Shown: piece after piece, positions 1-5,854 of the stretch
Position numbering within the stretch: position 1 is the first letter of the stretch
How the letters are laid out: each line of letters starts with the position of its first letter
Assembly (NCBI GenBank): GCA_003219395.1
Contig: QHOR01000019.1
Location: 1-5,854 of the forward strand
Length of the DNA: 5,854 bases
Source: Verrucomicrobiota bacterium
GTDB taxonomy: Bacteria > Verrucomicrobiota > Verrucomicrobiia > Chthoniobacterales > UBA10450
Reading direction: 5' to 3'
Program-made: the position numbers and the translations under genes
Notes under the pieces: generated by a model
Told to the model about the DNA's origin: nothing
Databases searched by the model: none
What the model saw: only the letters and a program-made list of their open reading frames with translations

Positions 1-195
1 CGCAGCGACTAAAATTGCTCTGTTGAAAATCCTTTTTAGGAACACAGACCGTTGGAGTGATGCAATAGTGGAGTATTTAAATGACCGGTTCATTCCATTA
101 CTCCAGCAGTCCAATACTCCATTGGAAATGCAATCGCACCGCGTAAGTTTGACACCGGTTTAAAAGCCAAACGAGGCAAAAATAATCAGGCACGC
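1..195. other. Leader region upstream of dnaG without a convincing gene
   Basis: No start-to-stop gene is supported here. One frame is open from base 2 to a TAA at 161-163 (53 codons, no start inside the window), so it could be the tail of an upstream gene. However, much of its translation, such as the stretch around RFIPLLQQSNTPL, comes from the ACTCC repeat, which argues for a chance open frame. A short potential hairpin lies at 19-48: TCTGT pairs with ACAGA, with an inner TCCT/AGGA stem. No promoter with well-spaced -35 and -10 boxes could be identified. The only ribosome binding site candidate for dnaG is a weak AGG at 188-190, five bases before the ATG. Confidence 0.5.
53..121. repeat. 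Imperfect 69-nt inverted repeat built from four GGAGT/ACTCC units
   Basis: Two GGAGT units (54-58 and 70-74) face two ACTCC units (100-104 and 116-120). Units within each arm are 16 nt apart, and all four are placed symmetrically about position 87. Pairing i with 174-i gives about 25 Watson-Crick pairs out of 34, including an unbroken 7-bp run (69-75 with 99-105) and 80-84 with 90-94 near the loop. An alternative fold pairs TGGAGTATT (69-77) perfectly with AATACTCCA (113-121). The right arm is also a direct repeat: 94-105 and 110-121 match at 11 of 12 bases. From memory, such TCC-A-ACTCC repeats are common between genes in Verrucomicrobiota and related genomes, so this is probably one copy of a dispersed intergenic element. 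A role as terminator of an upstream transcript or as an RNA structure ahead of dnaG is possible, but no T-run follows it. Confidence 0.6.
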
Positions 196-2016
196 ATGGG
201 AACGATCCCTCCGGAAACGATCGAGCAAATTGCTGCCGCGAACGATATTGTCGAACTGATCGGCTCATATTTTCCGGTCAAACGCGCCGGAGCGAATTTC
301 AAAGCGCTCTGTCCGTTTCATCAGGAGAAAACGCCTTCGTTCATGATCAGCCCAAGCCGGCAGACGTTTCATTGCTTCGGATGTGGCGCGGGCGGGGGCG
401 TCTTTCGATTCGTAATGGACTACGAGCATACCGATTTTCCCTCGGCCGTGCGAAAGCTCGCAGTGCGGGCCGGAATTACGGTGGTGGAGAAGCGCGCCGC
501 CCCAGATGAAGATCGGCGATACGAAACGCGCCGGTTACTCCTGAAAATGCACGCGGACGCAGCCGAATGGTTTCATGAAAACCTGTTAAAAAGAGATGTT
601 GGCGAGCCAGCGCGAAAATATTTAAAGCAGCGCGGGATCACGGCGGAAATTGCTAAACGGTGGCAGCTTGGTTATGCCCCTGATGAGTGGGACGCGTTCG
701 GGAGTTGGGCACGCGCGCAGGGGTATCTTGTCCGCGACGTCATCACGAGCGGACTCGCAAAAACGAAGGGTGACGCAGAGACCGCGCCGGTTGAGAGCTC
801 AAGTGCGTACGATCGTTTTCGCGGCAGGATCATGTTTCCGATTTGTAATGATGTGGGCGAAGTGATCGCATTCAGCGGCCGTCTTTTAAAAGATACGGAA
901 GGCGCGGCGAAATATTTGAACTCGCCTGAGACGCCGCTGTTCCGAAAAGGCAGTGTGCTTTTTGGCCTCGACAAAACCAAGCGTGCCCTGATCGAGGCGA
1001 ACTGCGCCATCGTGTGTGAAGGCCAGCTAGATTTGATAAGTTTATTTGAAGCAGGAATCACCAATGTTGTCGCGCCGCAGGGAACTGCGTTCACAGAAAA
1101 TCAGGCGCGGATTTTGAAACGCTTCGTAAATGAAGTCGTTCTTTGCTTCGATGCTGACGCAGCCGGCCAGAAGGCTGCCGAGCGCTCGCTCGACGCGCTG
1201 CTTGAGAATGACTTGATCGTGCGCGTGGCAGAAATGCCCATGGCAGAAGATCCTGACTCGCTGGTTCGGCGTGAAGGCAAAGAGGCATTCGAAAGGCGGA
1301 TTTCCGCTGCGCGTGATTTTTTCGATTACTGGATCGAGCGTGAATCCGCCGGTGTTGATCTGGGTTCGCTGGGGGCCAAGATGCAGTTAGCCAGGAGCCT
1401 GGCTGGAACTGTTTCGCGTGTGCGCGACCCGCTCATGAGAGGAGAGGTTGCAAGCAAGGTCAGTGCGCGTCTCGGTGTCGCAGCCCGAGAATTTCAGGCT
1501 CTACTGCCCAAGCAGAAAAGCCAGCGGTCAAATGATCGGTCCGAAGCGGATCGATCGGGTGCCACCGCTCCGCCGCCGCGCCACGACATCGCTATGCTTT
1601 GTCTACTGGCGTTACGAGACGAAGAAGCCCGAGAATTTCTTCGCGAACAAAATTGGCACGAGATTCTCGAGCAAGTAGCGGACGGAGAAATCCTCGTTCG
1701 GATACTCGAAAGCAACCTGCGGCCGGATGACGCAGCTTCACTCAACGCCTTCATGGTCACGCTTTCCCCGCCGGAGGAGCGATTGGTCTCTTCCTGGCTG
1801 CTGCAAAAGGTGCCGCCCAACGCTGGGGCAATGGTGGAAAAATGGTGGCTGGGCATTCGCCAGGCCGTATTGCGCCGCCAACTCGATGTGGCGGCAAATC
1901 AAATCAAACTTCCAGACCTTAGCACCGGAGAAATCGTAAATTTGCAGAAACAAATCCTTGACCTGCAGGAACAGCTCCACGAGCTTTCCCGGCCCGCCGG
2001 CCAGGGCGACATTTAG
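196..2016 (+). CDS. dnaG: DNA primase DnaG
   Basis: DNA primase makes the short RNA primers used by the replicative polymerase at the fork, working with the DnaB helicase. The 606-residue protein has the full family order. A CHC2 zinc finger uses C39, H42, C60 and C63. The RNA-polymerase-like basic region includes [12 protein letters not shown] at 205-216 and the SGR at 227-229. The Toprim domain has catalytic E275 in VCEGQLD and the metal-binding acidic pair D319 and D321 in FDADAAG. The [10 protein letters not shown] motif is at 352-361. A diverged helical C-terminal part from about 430 would bind the helicase. The ATG fits the family N-terminus (IPPETIEQI) and no upstream in-frame ATG or GTG exists before a stop at 82-84. 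E. coli DnaG is 581 residues, so the length is normal. The Toprim loop has Q-L where many primases have Y-M or Y-F. rpoD follows directly, a common order in bacteria. Confidence 0.97.
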   Translation: MGTIPPETIEQIAAANDIVELIGSYFPVKRAGANFKALCPFHQEKTPSFMISPSRQTFHCFGCGAGGGVFRFVMDYEHTDFPSAVRKLAVRAGITVVEKRAAPDEDRRYETRRLLLKMHADAAEWFHENLLKRDVGEPARKYLKQRGITAEIAKRWQLGYAPDEWDAFGSWARAQGYLVRDVITSGLAKTKGDAETAPVESSSAYDRFRGRIMFPICNDVGEVIAFSGRLLKDTEGAAKYLNSPETPLFRKGSVLFGLDKTKRALIEANCAIVCEGQLDLISLFEAGITNVVAPQGTAFTENQARILKRFVNEVVLCFDADAAGQKAAERSLDALLENDLIVRVAEMPMAEDPDSLVRREGKEAFERRISAARDFFDYWIERESAGVDLGSLGAKMQLARSLAGTVSRVRDPLMRGEVASKVSARLGVAAREFQALLPKQKSQRSNDRSEADRSGATAPPPRHDIAMLCLLALRDEEAREFLREQNWHEILEQVADGEILVRILESNLRPDDAASLNAFMVTLSPPEERLVSSWLLQKVPPNAGAMVEKWWLGIRQAVLRRQLDVAANQIKLPDLSTGEIVNLQKQILDLQEQLHELSRPAGQGDI

Positions 2017-2078
2017 GTGTCGATCTACTGCTGCGCGGCCAGTCGAACGTCTTAGTCAAATCAGTAACCCCATTAATC

Positions 2079-3926
2079 TTGGCCAGGCATTCGAAACATA
2101 GGGGAGGCAGCCGACAATCGTCGGCGAAACGGCCCAAACGGGAACAGCGCCGAACTTCGTCAAAAAGACCCGTTGCTCTTCGAGTGCGACGGAAGCTTGA
2201 GAAACAATCACGAATTACTGGACTCAAAGCCGACCGCGGGGCCTCGCCACAACATAAGAATGGATCGTTAGCAGAGCCGCCAGAGCAAATGGCAGCGTCC
2301 CGATTGTACACAGCGATTGATTTACAGAGTCGCATTCGCGAACTCATCAAACTTGCGAAAGAGCAAGGCTATCTCACTTTCGACGATTTAAACGAGGCGT
2401 TGCCTGAGGGAATCACCGACGCCGATGAATTGGACTTGATTTTGACGCGGCTTCGTCGCTTGGAGATCGACATCATCGAGGCGTCGGAAGTCGATCGCTA
2501 CAAGGACGGAAAAAAAGACACAGAGGAGGAGTCTGAAGAGGAAGAGAGGACTGAAGCGAAGGTTGATATTCTGGACGACCCGGTGCGGATGTATCTCAAG
2601 CAGATGGGCCAGGTCCCGCTGCTGACCCGGGAACAGGAAGTAGAAATATCCAAACGGATCGAGCAAGCCGAAGACATGGTGCTGAAGCACATTAATCGGT
2701 TCGGCTTTATCGCCCAGGCCCATTTGGATCTCGCTACGAAACTGATCGAAGGCAGGGAACGCTTCGATCGGGTGATTCTCGACAAGAAAATCGAGAGCCG
2801 GGAACGGTACATGAAACATCTCCCGCGTCTCTGCAAACAAGTGGAACAACTGAGCGCGTCGATCAGCCGGCAGTTTTGCGAGGTCTCGCGCAATTCGTTA
2901 AAAAAACGAGCGCCGAAGCTTCGGGCCTTACAAAGAATGACGACTTCTTTGCAACGGCTGTATCCACTTTTTTACCTCAAGCAGAAAGTTACGGAGGAAT
3001 TTGTGCACCTGGCTGATGACGCGCATCACACCTCGCTTTACCTGCAAACCGAGCTGGCCAAAAACCCTCGGAGTAAGAAACGTCGATTGCAGCTTCAGAC
3101 CAAAATTCGTGAGCTCGAAAAGGGGCTGTGGTTCCCACTCGCCGAATACGCGAAAGAGTACCAGACGCTTAAGGGGTGGATGCGCCAGGCATTCAAGGCC
3201 AAAACCGAAATGGTAGAAGCCAACCTGCGTCTCGTTATCTCGATCGCAAAAAAATACACCAATCGCGGTCTATCATTTCTTGACCTGATCCAGGAAGGAA
3301 ACATGGGCTTGATGAAGGCCGTCGAGAAGTTCGAGTATCGGCGCGGATACAAGTTTTCCACGTATGCGACCTGGTGGATTCGGCAGGCCATCACCCGGTC
3401 GATTGCAGACCAAGCGCGCACGATTCGCATTCCGGTGCACATGATCGAGACGATCAATAAGCTCATGCGTGTGCAGAAACAGCTGGTGCAGGAATACGGA
3501 CGCGAACCAACACCAGAGGAAGTGGCCGAAGAAGTGCTCCTTCCAGTAGATCGCGTGCGGTCAGTTCTCAAGATGGCGCAGCAGCCGATCTCTCTGCAAT
3601 CTCCAGTCGGCGAGAGTGAGGAAACAAATTTTGGAGATTTCATCGAGGACAGGGGCGCCGAAAATCCGAGCGACATGACCGCGATTGTTTTGTTGAAGGA
3701 GAAAATTAAGGATGTGCTGGAAACGTTAACCGATCGCGAAAGGCAGGTTCTCGAGCAGCGATTTGGGCTGGTGGATGGCTACAGCCGAACCCTGGAAGAA
3801 GTAGGCCGGCAGTTTCAGGTTACCCGCGAACGTATACGGCAAATCGAAGCAAAGGCATTGCGCAAAATGCGCCATCCGACTCGGATCCGGCAACTCGAAG
3901 GCTTTCTTGAAGCTCCCGGCCTATGA
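2079..3926 (+). CDS. rpoD: Housekeeping RNA polymerase sigma factor RpoD (sigma-70)
   Basis: This primary sigma factor directs core RNA polymerase to housekeeping promoters. Numbering from TTG 2079 (615 residues), the visible parts are: region 1.1 at about 81-135 ([20 protein letters not shown]); an acidic linker at 148-160; region 1.2 at 167-195 ([21 protein letters not shown]); a long non-conserved insert at about 200-370; region 2 at about 380-443 with the [19 protein letters not shown] core-binding segment and the [15 protein letters not shown] segment for -10 recognition and melting; region 3 at about 457-535; and region 4.2 helix-turn-helix at 571-600 ([30 protein letters not shown]). 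Region 1.1 and the long insert mark it as primary rather than alternative. The start is uncertain: TTG 2079 has no Shine-Dalgarno, and ATG 2289 (residue 71) or GTG 2184 are alternatives. Residues 1-70 hold 21 Lys/Arg against 5 acidic residues. It lies 62 bases after dnaG, probably in the same transcript. Confidence 0.96.
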   Translation: MARHSKHRGGSRQSSAKRPKREQRRTSSKRPVALRVRRKLEKQSRITGLKADRGASPQHKNGSLAEPPEQMAASRLYTAIDLQSRIRELIKLAKEQGYLTFDDLNEALPEGITDADELDLILTRLRRLEIDIIEASEVDRYKDGKKDTEEESEEEERTEAKVDILDDPVRMYLKQMGQVPLLTREQEVEISKRIEQAEDMVLKHINRFGFIAQAHLDLATKLIEGRERFDRVILDKKIESRERYMKHLPRLCKQVEQLSASISRQFCEVSRNSLKKRAPKLRALQRMTTSLQRLYPLFYLKQKVTEEFVHLADDAHHTSLYLQTELAKNPRSKKRRLQLQTKIRELEKGLWFPLAEYAKEYQTLKGWMRQAFKAKTEMVEANLRLVISIAKKYTNRGLSFLDLIQEGNMGLMKAVEKFEYRRGYKFSTYATWWIRQAITRSIADQARTIRIPVHMIETINKLMRVQKQLVQEYGREPTPEEVAEEVLLPVDRVRSVLKMAQQPISLQSPVGESEETNFGDFIEDRGAENPSDMTAIVLLKEKIKDVLETLTDRERQVLEQRFGLVDGYSRTLEEVGRQFQVTRERIRQIEAKALRKMRHPTRIRQLEGFLEAPGL

Positions 3927-3986
3927 ATATGGTTGGCATTCGAGCGCAACTTCCATCTCTGCAGATAGTTCAATTGATTGAAGATT

Positions 3987-4340
3987 ATGGATCGTGAAGA
4001 TGACAAAGAATTGTGGGATGTGCTTGGTCGCATTCCCGGACCCAGGCTGTCGCCCTTCTTTGCGCGGAACGTGGTGAGGAAAGTTCGTCAAGAGACGACT
4101 CCTTTCGCACGGGCGCGAAGCTGGTTCAGTTTGCGGAGACTTGTTGCAGCGTCGGCCATGGCAGTCGTCGTGATCGGCCTTGCTATCGCCACGCACCATC
4201 CAGTCTCACAGACGCCCGCTATCAATGACTCAGATGTGGTGGCAAAAATCGATCCACAAGATTATGACGTCGTGGCCGATCTGGATGAACTGATCGCCTG
4301 GGATGAAACTAGCGTGTGGGAGGACAGGCCAACTTTGTAA
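3987..4340 (+). CDS. Single-pass membrane protein with anti-sigma-like architecture
   Basis: The product is 117 residues from ATG 3987, or 120 from an in-frame TTG at 3978; neither has a good ribosome binding site. A charged N-terminal part (DKELWDVLGRIPGPRLSPFF, then ARNVVRKVRQE) is followed by Arg-rich residues and one hydrophobic segment at about 52-69 (LVAASAMAVVVIGLAIAT). The acidic tail contains YDVVADLDELIAWDETSVWED. The positive-inside rule puts the N-terminus in the cytoplasm and the acidic tail outside. I recall proteins of this style in Verrucomicrobiota sitting next to ECF sigma factor genes, where a membrane anti-sigma role is the natural guess. Here it follows rpoD by about 50-60 bases and no ECF sigma gene is in the window. 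The function is inferred from architecture and context only; no zinc-binding HxxxCxxC anti-sigma motif is present. Confidence 0.8.
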   Translation: MDREDDKELWDVLGRIPGPRLSPFFARNVVRKVRQETTPFARARSWFSLRRLVAASAMAVVVIGLAIATHHPVSQTPAINDSDVVAKIDPQDYDVVADLDELIAWDETSVWEDRPTL

Positions 4341-4848
4341 GGCAGTCGTTGCTTTGTCGGTGTTCGCTTTGTGTTGCGCTGCCGCACAAGCGCAACCACA
4401 ACCGCACCGACCGATTGGGCGACCTCCAGCCGGAGGTCCTCATGGCCGTCCCTCAGCGCCGAATATACAAGAGCGGTGGCGTGCAATGCCCCCGGGAGCC
4501 CGGCAAAACTTTCAGCGGAACGCGGAGCGTTGGCTGCGCATGACTCCGGAAGAACGCAACGTGATGCGCCAGCGGGAGAACCTGCGCCGGGAGACCATCA
4601 GGCGCGAGACCGAAGCCGCGCTTCGTGACTCCGGCCTGCACTTAAGCCCACAGGAACGTGCTCAGTTCGAATCACGTTACATCCAGGAGCGGCGAAAAGT
4701 GGAACAAACGTTGCGGCAACAAATTGAAAGCGAGCGACAACAGCAATTGCCGGCGCTGATACAACAGCTGAAGAAAGAATTCCAGATCGATCAGCCAACA
4801 AAGGGGCCGGCGGCGAAATCGGTAGAGTCGCCTAAATCGAAAAAATAA
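4303..4848 (+). CDS. Secreted DUF3106-like helical protein
   Basis: The protein has 181 residues. It begins with a signal peptide: basic start MKLACGRTGQLCK, hydrophobic AVVALSVFALCCAA, and likely cleavage after AQA at 30. A Pro/Gly-rich linker follows (about 31-54). The core at about 56-160 is a charged Arg/Glu/Gln-rich helical region with the paired motif ERWRAMPPGARQNF and AERWLRMTPEERNVM, typical of DUF3106-type proteins, then a likely coiled coil (RRKVEQTLRQQIESERQQQL) and a basic tail. It should be periplasmic. By general resemblance to CpxP- or CnrX-like helical periplasmic proteins it could sense envelope or metal stress and act with the upstream membrane protein; this is inference. 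The ATG lies inside the previous gene (38-base overlap, +1 frame), suggesting translational coupling. The only strong Shine-Dalgarno-like site (GGGAGG, 4318-4323) is downstream of the ATG and serves no in-frame start. Confidence 0.85.
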   Translation: MKLACGRTGQLCKAVVALSVFALCCAAAQAQPQPHRPIGRPPAGGPHGRPSAPNIQERWRAMPPGARQNFQRNAERWLRMTPEERNVMRQRENLRRETIRRETEAALRDSGLHLSPQERAQFESRYIQERRKVEQTLRQQIESERQQQLPALIQQLKKEFQIDQPTKGPAAKSVESPKSKK

Positions 4849-4897
4849 GCGTCGCGCTTTTCTCGCGTTTCCGAAATAGTTATTTCCGTTAGAAACA

Positions 4898-4923
4898 CTG
4901 GCCCGAGATTGCTCTCGGGCCAG
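4898..4923. terminator. Hairpin between convergent genes, likely terminator
   Basis: A perfect 11-bp stem (CTGGCCCGAGA at 4898-4908 with TCTCGGGCCAG at 4913-4923) closes a 4-base TTGC loop. It lies 49 bases after the DUF3106-like gene and 30 bases after the stop of the minus-strand tyrosine-rich gene. On the minus strand the stem is followed by TGTTTCTA, which is T-rich. On the plus strand it is followed by CTCGATCTGG, which is not. It therefore looks best as an intrinsic terminator for the minus-strand transcript, with possible weaker or Rho-assisted action on the plus strand. Confidence 0.7.
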
Positions 4924-4953
4924 CTCGATCTGGATTCCTACTTCGACGTCAAT

Positions 4954-5199
4954 TTAGTACCGATAGTAGTGATGATGCCCGTAGTGACGATAGTAACGGT
5001 GCCCACCATACCAATAGTAAGGTCGATAGTACCTATAGTAGGGCCGGTAGTAGCGGTACGGGTAGTAGTAGCCGTATGGGTAATACCCGTAGTAGCCTGG
5101 GCCGAAACCAACCGAGAAGTACACTTGCGCGTCAGAACGCGGGGCTGAAGCAAATGTCAATCCCGCTGCGACTAGTGTAATTAAGAGAAGCTTTTTCAT
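4954..5199 (-). CDS. Small secreted tyrosine-rich protein
   Basis: The 81-residue product starts with a clear signal peptide (MKKLLLITLVAAGLTFASA, likely cleaved after DAQ at 25). The mature 56 residues contain 25 Tyr, plus Gly, Pro, Arg and a His-rich end (HRYYRHYGHHHYYRY). The heptad RYYRPYY occurs twice in tandem at residues 49-55 and 56-62. A strong Shine-Dalgarno GGGAGGT (minus strand, 5206-5212) stands six bases before the ATG. Together with the signal peptide, this makes the minus-strand reading much more credible than the overlapping plus-strand frame. No catalytic domain is visible. It could be an envelope or matrix-associated structural or adhesive protein, or bind metal through its His/Tyr tail; the function is unknown. 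It lies 54 bases downstream of ribD on the same strand and may be read partly from that transcript. Confidence 0.82.
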   Translation of the reverse strand: MKKLLLITLVAAGLTFASAPRSDAQVYFSVGFGPGYYGYYPYGYYYPYRYYRPYYRYYRPYYWYGGHRYYRHYGHHHYYRY

Positions 5200-5205
5200 T
5201 GCTTT

Positions 5206-5212
5206 ACCTCCC
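5206..5212 (-). promoter_or_regulatory. Strong ribosome binding site of the tyrosine-rich protein gene
   Basis: The minus strand reads GGGAGGT, six bases before the ATG at 5199. It is the best Shine-Dalgarno match seen for any start in this window. It fixes both strand and start of the small gene and suggests it is translated more efficiently than its neighbours. Confidence 0.8.
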
Positions 5213-5253
5213 GATAATTAAACAGAAAATGAATAGAAAAGTTTTCCGTTTTG

Positions 5254-5854
5254 TTAGGATGGATGAACCTCGGGATATCCGATGATGCAAACGCTTTTGC
5301 CAACGCGTTTATAAGAGACGCGCTGAAGACGCAACGCACTCGCGGCCGTGTTGGCACCGCGACCCGGAAACGCCATTATTGGACCTGCGGTGAGAATGGG
5401 ACCCAAATAGAGCTGCACTTTATCAATGATACGTGCATCGAGAGCCTGACCAAGCACTTCACCGCCGCCCTCGATCAGCACGCTCGTGATTCCGCGTTCG
5501 CCCAAATTTTTCAGCACAGCAGCAAGAGACTTGCTTTGATAAATCAGCGTTCGCGAAGCATCCTTGTCGGAAAATAGATGAGCACGACGCGGCAGCTTGC
5601 CTGAGCCACTCAATACGACGCGCCATGGTTGCCGCGTGCTGCCAACGCCACGGGCCGTCAATCGCGGATTGTCCGCTCGGACTGTTTGCGCTCCAACGAA
5701 GATTGCATCGATCCTGGCTCGAAGCTGATGCGCGTGGCGGCGCGCGGAACGTCCTGTGACCCATCGAGACTCACCAGCAGGTCGCGTCAGTCGACCATCC
5801 AGGGACATTCCGCACTTTGCGATCACAAAAGGATGACCTGTGACAATCCATTTG
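5254..5854 (-). CDS. ribD: Riboflavin biosynthesis protein RibD, C-terminal reductase part (5' end outside window)
   Basis: RibD makes the pyrimidine intermediate of riboflavin synthesis. Its N-terminal domain deaminates the aminopyrimidine and its C-terminal domain reduces the ribosyl side chain with NADPH. Only the reductase domain is in the window. Numbered from the in-frame GTG at 5826, motifs are AKCGMSLDGR (3-12), ESRWVTGRSAR (19-29), the GAQTVRADNPRLTAR stretch (45-59) and the nucleotide-loop motif LIEGGGEVLG (117-126). The frame stays open to the window edge beyond that GTG and reads KWIVTGHPFV, which matches the linker that precedes the reductase domain in full RibD. The gene is therefore cut by the window edge rather than starting at 5826, and an upstream deaminase domain is expected. 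A stand-alone reductase is less likely. The stop is TAA at 5254-5256. Confidence 0.92.
   Translation of the reverse strand, partial: KWIVTGHPFVIAKCGMSLDGRLTRPAGESRWVTGRSARRHAHQLRARIDAIFVGAQTVRADNPRLTARGVGSTRQPWRVVLSGSGKLPRRAHLFSDKDASRTLIYQSKSLAAVLKNLGERGITSVLIEGGGEVLGQALDARIIDKVQLYLGPILTAGPIMAFPGRGANTAASALRLQRVSYKRVGKSVCIIGYPEVHPS

Noticed and set aside
19..48. Hairpin TCTGT/ACAGA with an inner TCCT/AGGA stem as a terminator of an upstream gene
   Set aside because: The stems are short and interrupted, and no T-run follows.
149..154. TTGACA as a -35 box for dnaG
   Set aside because: The position 17 bases downstream (172-177) reads CGAGGC, which is not a -10 box. The nearby TTTAAAA and ATAATC are at wrong distances.
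672..1094. 140-codon minus-strand open frame inside dnaG
   Set aside because: Antisense to the conserved primase core, with no recognisable domain or ribosome binding site.
3095..3676. 193-codon minus-strand open frame inside rpoD
   Set aside because: It is antisense to the most conserved sigma regions, with a Ser/Arg-rich, domain-less translation; a shadow of rpoD.
4848..4861. AGCG-TCG-CGCT hairpin followed by TTTT right after the DUF3106-like gene
   Set aside because: A 4-bp stem with a 3-base loop is too weak to call a terminator, and the stem begins at the stop codon.
4909..5148. Plus-strand open frame rich in Val and Ile opposite the tyrosine-rich gene
   Set aside because: TAC/TAT codons read in antisense as GTA/ATA, which creates a false hydrophobic protein. 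The minus-strand frame has the signal peptide and the strong ribosome binding site.
4938..5153. Thr/Ile-rich minus-strand frame overlapping the tyrosine-rich gene
   Set aside because: It is a shifted-frame reading of the same Tyr codon repeats, without a signal peptide or ribosome binding site.
5236..5246. GAAAAGTTTTC palindrome after ribD as a terminator or operator
   Set aside because: Too short and AT-rich, with almost no loop; likely by chance.

Overview
The window looks like a chromosomal housekeeping locus of a Verrucomicrobiota-type soil bacterium. The basis is a dnaG-rpoD pair, followed by a one-transmembrane anti-sigma-like protein and a DUF3106-type periplasmic protein whose sequence styles I recall from Chthoniobacterales and 'Udaeobacter'-like genomes. 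The taxonomic call is inference from protein style; no rRNA or other marker is present.

Layout: positions 1-195 hold no convincing gene. They contain a striking imperfect dyad made of four GGAGT/ACTCC units. Next, on the plus strand, come dnaG (DNA primase) and rpoD (housekeeping sigma-70, probably with a non-ATG start and a very basic N-terminal extension). These are followed by a small membrane protein with anti-sigma-like architecture and a secreted DUF3106-like protein whose start lies inside the preceding gene. The four plus-strand genes have short gaps or overlap, and no obvious terminator lies between them, so one operon is plausible. A perfect 11-bp hairpin sits in the convergent gap. 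On the minus strand follow a small secreted protein whose mature part is about 45% tyrosine, and the C-terminal reductase part of ribD, which runs off the right edge.

How the genes work together: DnaG primes replication and RpoD directs housekeeping transcription, so this is a macromolecular-synthesis type locus. The two genes after rpoD resemble the accessory proteins that normally accompany an ECF sigma factor (membrane anti-sigma plus periplasmic helical sensor), yet no ECF sigma gene is present here. RibD is a riboflavin biosynthesis enzyme with no evident link to the rest.

The most noteworthy points are the anti-sigma-like/DUF3106 pair attached directly to rpoD, the tyrosine-rich secreted protein whose internal repeat has diverged only synonymously, and the symmetric repeat ahead of dnaG. 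I see no CRISPR array, insertion sequence, tRNA, rRNA or clear defence system.
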